Assembly: GCA_018698975.1 (NCBI GenBank)
Contig: JABIPQ010000074.1
Location: 1 to 35,941 of the forward strand
Reading direction: 5' to 3'
DNA length: 35,941 nt
Source of the DNA: Gammaproteobacteria bacterium
GTDB taxonomy: Bacteria; Pseudomonadota; Gammaproteobacteria; Pseudomonadales; Pseudohongiellaceae
In this document: in pieces, positions 1 to 8,337 of the stretch
How the letters are laid out: each line of letters starts with the position of its first letter
Numbering within the stretch: position 1 is the stretch's first letter
Notes under the pieces: model-generated
Database searches by the model: none
Told to the model about the DNA's origin: nothing
Seen by the model: only the letters and a program-made list of their open reading frames with translations
Made by a program: the position numbers and the translations under genes

Positions 1-33
1 TCATTTTTTGAGATGTTCTGTTCCTGGAAGTTT

Positions 34-110
<77 letters not shown>

Positions 111-124
111 AATTTCCCCAAATA

Positions 125-211
125 GAGTTTGTAGCTCAGTTGGTTAGAGCGCACCCGCACCTTAGATAAATAGGGGTGAGGTCGGTGGTTCAAATCCACC
201 CAGACCCACCA
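125..211 (+). pseudogene. decayed duplicate of tRNA-Ile
   Basis: Positions 131-211 match 40-110 of the intact tRNA-Ile almost base for base (D arm, T arm, 3' acceptor strand, CCA), with two lesions. The 5' acceptor bases GGGTCT are missing, so flank sequence AGTTT joins directly to GTAGCTCAG. The anticodon arm also carries 10 extra bases (GCACCTTAGATAAATAG region, about 157-173), which enlarges the loop from 7 to about 17 nt. The 5' flank can still pair partly with CAGACCC (one mismatch, one G-U), so an automatic tRNA scan may call it. With no normal anticodon loop it is very probably not a working tRNA. Confidence 0.85.
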
Positions 212-323
212 ATTTTTGTCCTTATATCGTTAAGTTTCCTGTAAGTTTTGCCTTCATTTCCGGCCTGCGATCACAGATTGCAGTCGTTACCAACACATGA
301 AGCTGTGCTTCATAAAAAGCGTG

Positions 324-360
324 CTGGTTTACCCACCCAGCCCCACCAATTTTTGTCCTT
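324..360 (+). repeat. third tRNA-Ile 3'-end fragment with repeated flank
   Basis: Positions 333-360 repeat 196-223 with one difference in 28 bases. The unit covers the end of the T arm, the 3' acceptor strand, CCA and the downstream flank AATTTTTGTCCTT. No 5' half of a tRNA is visible upstream of it, so this is a fragment. The flank shared by copies 2 and 3 is not shared by copy 1. This suggests a duplication that included the downstream flank, or a scar of repeated recombination at a tRNA 3' end. The rest of 212-486 holds nothing else I recognise. Confidence 0.75.
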
Positions 361-486
361 CTTCCAGGCAGCTTCCCGCTAACTTGTGAATACCAATCAA
401 ATCACTATAATCGCCATGCTTGATCCTTTTCAAAAAACGAAACCAAAAAATCCAGATTCAGGGGCTTTCTAGGCCGACGTACTTTT

Positions 487-1272
487 ATGTTTAGATATGC
501 AGCTGACCGCTTGCCAGTTCTGTTTGTTCTTGCTTTTAGTTTTCTCGACTTCACCGTGTATTTTTTAGTGAATAATATCTGGTGGCTGTTTGCTTATTTG
601 TTGCTCATGATTATTCCAAGAGGCCTGATATGTGCCTGGAATCACCACCATCAGCATACGCCTACATTTTTTTCGAAACCCCTTAATCGCCTGCTTGAAT
701 TTTTCTATGCGCTGCATACTGGTGCAACTACTAATCTGTGGGTATTGCATCATGTGTTGGGGCATCATAGAAACTTTCTGGATCAGAGCCAGGATGAAAG
801 TGGCTGGCAACGTAAGAACGGCGAAGCAATGAACCCCCTGGAATATACCTTAATGATTGCAGGAACTGCGTATTTCAGAGGCTTCAAAGTGGGTAAAAAA
901 TTTGAAAGGGTGCAACGTGAGTTTTTGCTTTATACCCTGCTTACTTTTGTTGGACTGGTTTTGTTGTGCTGGTTTAGATTCATCCCTGCAATATTGGTTT
1001 TTGTGGTGCCTATGGTGATCAGTCTTTTATTTACCTCCTGGGTTACTTTTGATCATCATTCAGGACTGGATGCTGATGATCAGTTCCAGGCGTCCTATAA
1101 TAATACGAACCGGATTTTTAATATTGTGACCGGCAACCTTGGTTATCATACCGCCCATCACTTTCATCAAGGTCTGCATTGGTCAAAGCTGCCAGAGTTA
1201 CATGCAGAAATAAAACACCTGATTCCTGCAGAGTTGATGAGAGATGCCGTGTTTGTAATGTCTGAGGCGTAA
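487..1272 (+). CDS. membrane fatty acid desaturase family protein
   Basis: This 261-residue protein has the three histidine clusters of the membrane di-iron desaturase/hydroxylase superfamily. They are HHHQH at 53-57, HHVLGHH at 88-94 and HTAHH at 221-225, followed by HW (231-232) and LPELH (235-239). An extra HH is at 190-191. Hydrophobic segments at about 10-45 and 145-185 give the usual membrane hairpins. The family uses O2 and electrons from a ferredoxin- or cytochrome-type donor to desaturate or hydroxylate lipids in the inner membrane. No donor gene is adjacent. The substrate (acyl chain, carotenoid or other) cannot be told from sequence. The ATG has no clear Shine-Dalgarno, and the gene stands alone between the tRNA remnants and a 226-bp gap. 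Confidence 0.88.
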   Translation: MFRYAADRLPVLFVLAFSFLDFTVYFLVNNIWWLFAYLLLMIIPRGLICAWNHHHQHTPTFFSKPLNRLLEFFYALHTGATTNLWVLHHVLGHHRNFLDQSQDESGWQRKNGEAMNPLEYTLMIAGTAYFRGFKVGKKFERVQREFLLYTLLTFVGLVLLCWFRFIPAILVFVVPMVISLLFTSWVTFDHHSGLDADDQFQASYNNTNRIFNIVTGNLGYHTAHHFHQGLHWSKLPELHAEIKHLIPAELMRDAVFVMSEA

Positions 1273-1498
1273 TCATTCCAATAGTATTAATTCGATTTAG
1301 ATTTTTTTTCTCTCCGACCATAATTTAGTGTTTTTCTGACTAAGCCCCCCAGGCACATTTTTTAGCTAATCATTAAGAACAGGCTGCTGGATATTGCTCC
1401 AATGTACTTTGCAGCATTAGTCCGTTTATAAAAAATTTATGCTAATGTTCCTCAATAAATTGTCATACATTCCTAAACGTAATAGATAGTCAGGTGTA

Positions 1499-2491
1499 AT
1501 GAAGATGCAGAAAAAAGCCCTTGGAAAATCCACTCTGAACGTGGCGCCATTGGCTTTTGGTGGCAATGTTTTTGGCTGGACAGCTGATGAGTCACGTTCT
1601 TTTGAACTGCTGGATGCTTTTGTTGGTGCTGGTTTCAACTTGATAGATACAGCTAATGTTTACTCAGCCTGGGTACCGGGACATGTGGGTGGTGAATCTG
1701 AAACGCTTATTGGCAAATGGCTGAAAAGGGGTCATGTAGCACGTCATGAGATTGTGCTTGCGACTAAAGTAGGTGTTGATTTGAATGGCTCATTCGATAT
1801 GAGTAAAAAATCCCTGAGCCGTGCAAGCATATTGAGTGGAGTGGAAGATTCGTTGAGGCGCCTGCAAACGGATTATATTGATCTTTATCTGTCCCATATT
1901 GATGATGAGAATACGCCATTAGAGGAAACACTGTCTGCCTATGATGAACTGATAAAAGCCGGCAAGGTACGTTATATCGGCGCCTCCAACATTAAAAAAG
2001 ATCGGCTGGAAGAATCGCTGCTGATCAGCACGAAGAATGATCTGCCTGCTTATGTAGCGCTCCAACCTCGCTACAATCTGTATCATCGAGAAGACTATGA
2101 AGGGGAGTTACAGGATTTCTGTGTGGCTCATGAAATTGGTGTGTTTACCTATTTTTCCCTGGCCAGTGGTTTTCTAACGGGCAAATACCGAACTGAAGCC
2201 GATCTGGAAGGGAGCTCAAGAGCGGGTTTCGTCGGGGGTATGTTAGATGAAAGGGGCCATAGTATTTTACATGTTCTTGATGAAGTGGCCGCTGAACTTT
2301 ATGCCAAACCCTCTCAGGTTGCCCTGGCCTGGATAATCGCCCAGCCAGGGGTTGTAGCGCCGATTGCCAGTGCAACGACCCTGACACAGCTCAAGGAAAT
2401 TATGGCATGTGCCGAACTGGTTTTAACTGAATCCCAGCAACAACGTCTGATTGAAAGTGGCAATAAAGTGATAAATAGGGAAGCCAATTAA
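1499..2491 (+). CDS. aldo/keto reductase
   Basis: This 330-residue NADPH-dependent oxidoreductase is of the (beta/alpha)8 aldo/keto reductase family. The catalytic tetrad is visible: D50 in LIDTA, Y55, K90 in LATK and H133 in LYLSHID. GASN at 161-164 and a C-terminal cofactor-phosphate region around APIASATT support the call. It is full length and most like the YajO/AKR11-type oxidoreductases. The substrate is unknown. Its stop codon overlaps the start of the next gene by one base (TAATG), which predicts translational coupling to the secreted DUF6152 fusion protein. A weak AGTCAGG-type ribosome site precedes the ATG. Confidence 0.92.
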   Translation: MKMQKKALGKSTLNVAPLAFGGNVFGWTADESRSFELLDAFVGAGFNLIDTANVYSAWVPGHVGGESETLIGKWLKRGHVARHEIVLATKVGVDLNGSFDMSKKSLSRASILSGVEDSLRRLQTDYIDLYLSHIDDENTPLEETLSAYDELIKAGKVRYIGASNIKKDRLEESLLISTKNDLPAYVALQPRYNLYHREDYEGELQDFCVAHEIGVFTYFSLASGFLTGKYRTEADLEGSSRAGFVGGMLDERGHSILHVLDEVAAELYAKPSQVALAWIIAQPGVVAPIASATTLTQLKEIMACAELVLTESQQQRLIESGNKVINREAN

Positions 2492-3489
2492 TGAAATTTA
2501 AATATCTGTTAGCGTTTGTCATCACATTTTTTACTTGCCAGCTTGTGTTTGCTCACCATGGCAATTTTACCTATGACGGGGATACCATTATGACACTGCA
2601 GGGTGAGGTAATAGCATACAACTACACCAATCCACATGGTTCCATAGTCTTGAGAACGCAAGGCGATACAGATATACATATTGAAATTGACGGGCCCTCT
2701 CTCATCGGGCCTATGGGGACCGACAGGATGGCCTTGCAGCCTGGTGACAGAATTGTTGCCTATGTTAGCCCAAACAATATTGGCAAGGAGAACGAAGTAC
2801 TCGGCAGGGAGGTGATCCGTGAAGATGGTTCTGTGGTTCTCGTCTCGGTTGCCTATGCGCGACAGCAACAACGTCAGTCAGTAATGCCTGCAGAGTCTGT
2901 ATTGGGTACCTGGGTCCCTGAACGTACTAATCTCTTTGCTTATGTGGCCAGCAGTTCTGACTGGAATCTTACTCCGGCGGGACAGTCATCCTTTGATACT
3001 TATGATGTTTCAAAATCCTTTGCACAAGCTGAATGTATATCTGCCACGTCGCCATTGTTAATGATGTATCCAACGGCAAACTCACTGGTTGAGGTTGACG
3101 GCAATATTGAGATTAATGCTGACTGGATGGGCGCTACCAGGACTGTATATATGGATGGTCGCGATCACCCCGAGAAAGACACACGCTTTTATCAGGGACA
3201 TTCAACAGGTCGCTGGGAGGGCACTACTCTGGTGATAGAAACAACTAATTTTGATGAAAATGCCATAGGCAATGTCTTCAGCGTTGCCTCTGGTAAAGAT
3301 AAAACATTGCTGGAACGAATTTCCCTGAATGCTGATGGCTTATCTGCCAGCTATGCATTCACACTGACTGATCCCGAATATCTTGCACAAGCCGTTAGCA
3401 TCAGCTACCAGTGGAATTACCGGCCTGATGTGAGTATCAGCAGTGAAGCCTGTGATCTTGTCTCGGCCAGGCGCTTCCTGGAAGACTGA
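2491..3489 (+). CDS. secreted DUF6152 - DGR/WEG-domain fusion protein
   Basis: This 332-residue protein has a signal peptide (1-21, ending LVFA), so the predicted mature protein begins H22-H23. Residues 22-120 match DUF6152: the His pair, then V-x-x-Y-x-x-TNPHG at 41-50. Residues 135-332 are a second domain shared with the genes at 5507 and 6832. Its landmarks are C182, MDGRDHP (221-227), a G-H-S-x-G-x-W-E-G motif around 236-244 with TLV after it, and C321. The protein is therefore a fusion of two modules that occur separately downstream. It is translationally coupled to the aldo/keto reductase. The function is unknown, a periplasmic location is expected, and a metal-binding role is my inference only. 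Confidence 0.85.
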   Translation: MKFKYLLAFVITFFTCQLVFAHHGNFTYDGDTIMTLQGEVIAYNYTNPHGSIVLRTQGDTDIHIEIDGPSLIGPMGTDRMALQPGDRIVAYVSPNNIGKENEVLGREVIREDGSVVLVSVAYARQQQRQSVMPAESVLGTWVPERTNLFAYVASSSDWNLTPAGQSSFDTYDVSKSFAQAECISATSPLLMMYPTANSLVEVDGNIEINADWMGATRTVYMDGRDHPEKDTRFYQGHSTGRWEGTTLVIETTNFDENAIGNVFSVASGKDKTLLERISLNADGLSASYAFTLTDPEYLAQAVSISYQWNYRPDVSISSEACDLVSARRFLED

Positions 3490-3562
3490 TACTGTTACGA
3501 TATATTTTTCGTTCAATAGCTAAAACTATTCAATCCCAAATCCCACCCCCAATGAGGTGATG

Positions 3563-5413
3563 ATGAAGCATTTTATAATTTCCCTAAGCGTTTTTTTATT
3601 GCTGTCCTGCTCCGGCGAAAGTGAACCTGTTTCAGTTCAAATTGACGAGGCTATCCAGCTTGATCAAAGCAGCGAATCTGACAGGTTAAACCAGTGGTTT
3701 GCCGAAAAAAACGAAGAGCGTCTGGCATTCAGTCCTATCGAACTGGCCGCACTGGGAAGGAAGGAATTTTATGACCAGCTAGACCAGTTCAATGATGAGG
3801 CAGTAGAAGAGCAGCTGAACTGGCATGCTGGCACTATTGAGGAAATGGAAAATAATTTTTCCTATGAAGCGCTGGATTTTGAAAGCAAAACTTCCTGGGA
3901 TGTTTGGAAATATCTTTACCAGCGCTCCCTGGATATTCATGCCTTTTCGGATCATAACTATATCTTTGAACAGATGGATGGCATGCATTCTTTTTTCCCT
4001 GTGTTCATGGCTAATTACCATCGCGTAGATACGATAAAGGACATGGAAGACTATATTGCCAGGCTTGGGGAAATCGGCAGGGCGCTGAATCAGGAGCTGG
4101 ACAATGCCAAAGCCAATGCAGAGCTGGGTGTGAGAGCCCCTCGATTTGCCTATCAAATGGTCATTGAGGAATCCAGGAAACTGATTGCTGGCGTGCCCTT
4201 CAATGCTGTCGAGAATGATTCACCACTCTGGTCTGACAGCCAGGCAAAAATCAATGCTCTGTTTGAAGCTGGTGAAATAGATGAGGGTGAAGCCGAACTA
4301 TTGAGGGGTGAAGTGGAATCGGCCTTACTAGTGAGTGTGCAACCGGCCTATGCAGATTTGATTGCCTGGCTAAGTCAGGATTTGGAAAACACTGATGCGC
4401 AGCCACAAGGAGTATGGGCACTTCCAAACGGAGTCAATTACTACCAGCAACTGTTGTCCTACTATACCACTACTGATTTGACCGCCGAAGAAATTCATCA
4501 GATAGGGCTTGATGAAGTAGAGCGTATCCGCGGTGAAATGGAAGACATCAAAGACGAAGTGGAATTTGATGGCGATATGCTGGAATTTTTCCAGTTTGTC
4601 AGCTCGGATGAACAGTTTTTTTATCCAAATACCGCAGAGGGACGTCAGGATTATCTGGATGCGACCAATGTGTATTACGATTTCATCAAGACTCTGCTGC
4701 CACAGTACTTCGGAATCCTGCCGAAAGCTGACCTGGTGGTAAAAAGAGTGGAGGCATTCAGGGAGCAGGATGGCGCGCCGGCTCATTATTTTGCCAGTAG
4801 TCCGGATGGTTCCATACCCGGTGTGTACTATGTTCACATGTCAGATATGGGAGCTAATCCAACTACGCAGCTGGAGTCTGTGGCTTATCACGAAGGCCTG
4901 CCTGGACATCACATGCAAATTGCCATCAGCCTTGAATTAACGTCGGTACCAGAATTTCGTCGGCAAACCAGTTATAACGCCTATGTTGAAGGTTGGGGCC
5001 TGTATGCGGAAAAGCTGGCATGGGAAATGGGTGCCTATGAAGACCCTTATAAGAATATTGGCCGGCTTTCAAACGAGATGTGGCGAGCAGTGCGTCTTGT
5101 CGTAGATACTGGAATGCATGCGATGGGCTGGTCTGAGGAAGAAGCGATAAACTATTTTGCGGCGCATACTATTACTCCCATCGAATCCATTGTGGCAGAA
5201 ATACGCCGTTATCTGGTGATTCCCGGTCAAGCCACCAGTTATAAAATTGGCATGCTGAAAATCCTGGAGCTGCGCGAGCGTGCCCGGGAAGCGCTGGTGG
5301 ATGACTTTGATATACGGGATTTCCATGATGTTGTGCTGGGCGGTGGCGCCCTGCCACTGGATATTCTTGAGCGCAGGGTGAATAACTACATAGAGCAGAA
5401 TTTGCAGATATAA
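3563..5413 (+). CDS. DUF885 family lipoprotein, putative zinc metallopeptidase
   Basis: This 616-residue protein belongs to DUF885, and the family signature HEGLPGHHMQ is at 443-452. A second conserved block, NAYVEGWGLYAEKL, follows about 30 residues later. The H-E-x-x-x-G-H-H pattern suggests a gluzincin-like zinc site, and the family is usually regarded as metallopeptidase-like. The N-terminus is a lipoprotein signal with lipobox LLSC (C16), so an envelope location is predicted. Three consecutive start codons exist (GTG 3557, ATG 3560, ATG 3563). I chose 3563 because the GAGG at 3554-3557 then has a 5-base spacing. It lies inside the DUF6152/DGR-WEG cluster in the same orientation. The substrate is unknown. 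Confidence 0.88.
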   Translation: MKHFIISLSVFLLLSCSGESEPVSVQIDEAIQLDQSSESDRLNQWFAEKNEERLAFSPIELAALGRKEFYDQLDQFNDEAVEEQLNWHAGTIEEMENNFSYEALDFESKTSWDVWKYLYQRSLDIHAFSDHNYIFEQMDGMHSFFPVFMANYHRVDTIKDMEDYIARLGEIGRALNQELDNAKANAELGVRAPRFAYQMVIEESRKLIAGVPFNAVENDSPLWSDSQAKINALFEAGEIDEGEAELLRGEVESALLVSVQPAYADLIAWLSQDLENTDAQPQGVWALPNGVNYYQQLLSYYTTTDLTAEEIHQIGLDEVERIRGEMEDIKDEVEFDGDMLEFFQFVSSDEQFFYPNTAEGRQDYLDATNVYYDFIKTLLPQYFGILPKADLVVKRVEAFREQDGAPAHYFASSPDGSIPGVYYVHMSDMGANPTTQLESVAYHEGLPGHHMQIAISLELTSVPEFRRQTSYNAYVEGWGLYAEKLAWEMGAYEDPYKNIGRLSNEMWRAVRLVVDTGMHAMGWSEEEAINYFAAHTITPIESIVAEIRRYLVIPGQATSYKIGMLKILELRERAREALVDDFDIRDFHDVVLGGGALPLDILERRVNNYIEQNLQI

Positions 5414-5506
5414 AGGATTCGGCTCTTTCCTGCTTTACTCCATGTGAATGGCAATGATATAAAAAACAGTGTTTATAATAAAAATATACTTTGGGGGGCA
5501 GGTCTG

Positions 5507-6319
5507 ATGGCCAGCAAGACTAAGAATCGGTTGACGGCATTTTTATTGGGCTGCAGCTGCTTTTGTATTACCTATGTTTCCGCTCAGGAATTACCTGACT
5601 GGAGTGGTGTCTGGGCCATGAATGGCGGGACTATTTTTGATCTGGACACGAAAACCGGTGAAGGCGGATCTACTACGCCAGGTGTACGTGAACATCCTCC
5701 TTATAATCAGGAATTTGAGGCAAAGTATCAGGCAAACCTGGATTTGCGGGATGCGGGTGTTTTTCCGGATCCAAATTCTTATTGCGGTATACCCACTGGT
5801 TATCCTCGTTTGATGAATTTGCCTGATGTATATGAGTTTGCAGTAACGGATAAACAGGTCTGGATATTGACGGAAAATGGCCCGAATGTTTTGCGTATCT
5901 ATACTGACGGCAGAGAACATCCATCTGCAATAGATCGCTGGCCTACCCATACCGGAGACTCGATAGGACATTGGGAAGGAGATACGCTGGTTTTTGATAC
6001 CTTGAGTTTACATAGCTCAGAAAGTGGTAACACCATCATTGACAGGACAGGTCTGATTCTCAGTGATGCTGCGCACATTGTCACCCGGATGGCCATCAAC
6101 GATGAAGGTCTGATGGAAGCACAAATGACTATTGAGGATGCAAAAGCGTTGGTATCACCCTGGGTGGTAACGAAACGCTTTCGGCGTCTGGAAGAAGGTT
6201 CCCGTGTTTATGATTACGCCTGCAATGAAAACAATCGTAATCCTATTGACCCAAATACAGGCTGGACTTACACCATAGGGCCTGACGGTCAGATTATGGA
6301 TATCAATCCCGGGCAATAA
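5507..6319 (+). CDS. secreted DGR/WEG-domain protein, function unknown
   Basis: This 270-residue protein has a signal peptide ending VSA before QELPDWSG. The open frame continues upstream to a GTG at 5444, but the ATG at 5507 has a G-rich ribosome site (GGGGGGCAGG) and places the signal peptide at the N-terminus. The domain has C93 in SYCGIPTGYPR, TDGREHPS (133-140), GDSIGHWEGDTLVFDT (150-165) and C239 in YACNEN. Its spacing is nearly that of the proteins at 2491 and 6832. Similar secreted proteins are common in proteobacteria and acidobacteria, but I know of no established function. A TATAAT at 5474-5479 could be a -10 element, though no good -35 is present. Confidence 0.82.
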   Translation: MASKTKNRLTAFLLGCSCFCITYVSAQELPDWSGVWAMNGGTIFDLDTKTGEGGSTTPGVREHPPYNQEFEAKYQANLDLRDAGVFPDPNSYCGIPTGYPRLMNLPDVYEFAVTDKQVWILTENGPNVLRIYTDGREHPSAIDRWPTHTGDSIGHWEGDTLVFDTLSLHSSESGNTIIDRTGLILSDAAHIVTRMAINDEGLMEAQMTIEDAKALVSPWVVTKRFRRLEEGSRVYDYACNENNRNPIDPNTGWTYTIGPDGQIMDINPGQ

Positions 6320-6346
6320 TCGGGCAATAATATTAAGGTGGCTAAC

Positions 6347-6754
6347 ATGAAAAGTTTGAGAGGCATGACAATTACTGAAGCATTTAAACAGTTCTTTTTA
6401 CTGGTTATCGCAGGGAGTTTCTTTGTGGGATACTCCGCGTATTCCCATCATTCCAATGCGATGTTTGATCAACAGCGGGTTGTTGAGCTTTCGGGTACCA
6501 TTAAGGAGTTCCAGTTCACCAATCCTCATACCTGGGTGCAATTAATGGTAGAGGATGACACAGGTAAAACAGTGGAATGGAGCCTGGAGTGGGGCAGTCC
6601 AAACAACCTGGGAAGACAGGGCATCCGACCTTCTACCTTTCCACCCGGCGCGGACGTCATGATAAAAACATATCCCATGAAAGATGGTTCACCCGGAGGT
6701 CTGTTTATTGGCGCGAGATTTGCCGATGGTCAAACTATAGGGCGCTGGGAATAG
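6347..6754 (+). CDS. secreted DUF6152 protein
   Basis: This 135-residue protein is a stand-alone DUF6152 module. The N-terminal hydrophobic segment (15-33) ends in SAYS, so the predicted mature chain begins H34-H35. It is followed by V-x-L-S-G-x-I, FTNPH (57-61) and a GSPNNLGR segment. The ATG at 6347 is preferred over the in-frame GTG at 6338, because AAGG at 6335-6338 is well spaced for it. It matches the N-terminal half of the fusion protein at 2491 and lies between the two stand-alone DGR/WEG-domain genes, which suggests that the two modules work together. Biochemistry is unknown. Confidence 0.85.
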   Translation: MKSLRGMTITEAFKQFFLLVIAGSFFVGYSAYSHHSNAMFDQQRVVELSGTIKEFQFTNPHTWVQLMVEDDTGKTVEWSLEWGSPNNLGRQGIRPSTFPPGADVMIKTYPMKDGSPGGLFIGARFADGQTIGRWE

Positions 6755-6831
6755 TCTGACTTAAAAAGATTTTTATAATTTCCAAGATAAGAGAAATGAA
6801 AGTAATGCGAGTATTAAGAGAGGGGAAAGTA

Positions 6832-7623
6832 ATGAACAAACTGTTTACAACATTAACCATGATGGGCCTGTTGTTGGGTTCCAGCATGCTTATGGCGCAA
6901 CGTGGTGAGGATGACCGTCCCAGAACACCGACGCCAAGATTGGCAGATGGTACCGTTGATCTGGGAGGTAACGGCGTTTGGAATTTACCTTATGTCACCA
7001 ATATTGCCGCCAGAATGGAAGGGTTTGAAGAAGGTAAACGACCCCCGTTTCAACCCTGGGCGCAAGCTATGTGGGCTTACAATCGCTCCAATCTTGTGAA
7101 ATATGACCCAGAGGGATTTTGCCTGCCACCAGGTGGCCCGCGTTCAATGGGCACGCCTTATCCGGCAGAGATTATTCAGAACCGCGATCGAATTCTTATT
7201 ATTTTTGAAGGTGGCGGTCATGTGTGGCGCGAAATTCATATGGATGGTCGTGAACAAATGAAACTGGAAGATCTGAACCCAACTTATTTTGGCCATTCCG
7301 TTGGTCACTGGGAAGGGGACACTCTGGTGGTGGACACAATCGGCTACAATGAAAAAACCTGGATTGACTACAATGGCCACATGCATACAGAGCAAATGCA
7401 TACCATTGAGTATATAACCAGACCTTTCAAGGAAGTGCTGCACTATGTCGCTGTTATTGATGATCCGGGTGCCTATACCGAACCCTGGACAGTACAGTGG
7501 GATATCAACTGGAACGATGATCAGGAATTACAGGACTATGTCTGTCAGGAAAATAATAAATTCCTGTTGGACATGCAAGATGATGAAGGCAATCCTTTCT
7601 TTGACAAAACCTCTGGTTTGTAA
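6832..7623 (+). CDS. secreted DGR/WEG-domain protein, function unknown
   Basis: This 263-residue protein has a signal peptide (about 1-22, ending LMA). The frame opens at ATG 6796, but ATG 6832 is preceded by AGAGAGGGG with a 6-base spacing and starts the signal peptide correctly. Landmarks match the protein at 5507: C97 in FCLPPGGPR, MDGR (137-140), GHSVGHWEGDTLVVDT (154-169), DPGAYTEPW (211-219) and C238 in YVCQEN. It is the last gene of the plus-strand cluster. Its end converges on the minus-strand epimerase gene with only 16 bases between the stops and no obvious terminator. A TATAAT lies at 6774-6779 without a convincing -35. Confidence 0.82.
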   Translation: MNKLFTTLTMMGLLLGSSMLMAQRGEDDRPRTPTPRLADGTVDLGGNGVWNLPYVTNIAARMEGFEEGKRPPFQPWAQAMWAYNRSNLVKYDPEGFCLPPGGPRSMGTPYPAEIIQNRDRILIIFEGGGHVWREIHMDGREQMKLEDLNPTYFGHSVGHWEGDTLVVDTIGYNEKTWIDYNGHMHTEQMHTIEYITRPFKEVLHYVAVIDDPGAYTEPWTVQWDINWNDDQELQDYVCQENNKFLLDMQDDEGNPFFDKTSGL

Positions 7624-7639
7624 ATGAGCTGTTAAAAAT

Positions 7640-8326
7640 TTATCTGCGGGTAACCGGGGTGACGAGTTTGAAAATCTCCCCGGGTACCTCCAGATCATCA
7701 AATACAATTTCGCCGCAGGTTTGCGGTCCTTCCTTGATAATCTGGCCAAGCTTGCGGCCAATAAAAGTCACCGTCATCTCGGCTTTTACAGCATCGCCAG
7801 GAATTTCCCCTGTATCGCTAGATAGTCCCGAAGGGATATCTACAGCAAGTACTGGAAACGTTGTTGCGTTGATTAATTCGATTGCTTTGAGGGTGTCGCC
7901 AGTTACCTTTCCGCTTAGACCTGTTCCCAGCATGGCATCCACAACAACACATTCTCCCTGGTATTTCAGAAATTTTTCTATGTCAAAGATTGGAAAAGCA
8001 ATTACTTCTACCCCCTGCTTAGTAGCCATTTCGTAAGCCAGGCGTGCATCTCCCTTCAATTTATGAATGTTACCCACTGCTATGACTGTCGCAGTTATGC
8101 CTTTGGCACGGGCCAAAGCCGCCATTACATAACCGTCACCGCCATTATTACCACTACCGCAAAAACACAGGAGTTGGCGGGTTCCAGGCCATCTATTCAG
8201 CAAGGCAGTAAGGGCAGCCTGACCAGCTCTCTGCATCAGGGTAAATCCGGGGATCTGGTGCTCTTCTATAGCGAGACGATCAAGTTCCCTGACTGCTGAG
8301 GCAAGATAATATTTTTTATCATTCAT
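7640..8326 (-). CDS. nnrE: NAD(P)H-hydrate epimerase, stand-alone YjeF_N domain
   Basis: This 228-residue protein corresponds to the YjeF N-terminal domain, which interconverts the R and S forms of hydrated NAD(P)H so that they can be repaired. Visible motifs are the LMQRAG helix near 30-35, GSGNNGGDGYV (57-67), VVDAMLGTGLSG (about 128-139) and a DIPSGLSSDTG loop. The family in most bacteria is a fused protein of about 500 residues with a C-terminal ADP/ATP-dependent dehydratase. Here the frame stops after the epimerase domain and the next gene is convergent, so the dehydratase is absent from this locus. It follows the SIMPL gene by 11 bases and is probably co-transcribed with it. Confidence 0.9.
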   Translation of the reverse strand: MNDKKYYLASAVRELDRLAIEEHQIPGFTLMQRAGQAALTALLNRWPGTRQLLCFCGSGNNGGDGYVMAALARAKGITATVIAVGNIHKLKGDARLAYEMATKQGVEVIAFPIFDIEKFLKYQGECVVVDAMLGTGLSGKVTGDTLKAIELINATTFPVLAVDIPSGLSSDTGEIPGDAVKAEMTVTFIGRKLGQIIKEGPQTCGEIVFDDLEVPGEIFKLVTPVTRR

Positions 8327-8337
8327 AAATATTGGCG

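Noticed and set aside
4370-4837. Long open frame on the minus strand inside the DUF885 gene
   Set aside because: It has no recognisable domain or ribosome site and is a shadow of a well-supported gene.
5444-5506. N-terminal extension of the DGR/WEG protein from GTG 5444
   Set aside because: It would place 21 polar residues before a proper signal peptide, while ATG 5507 has a strong ribosome site.
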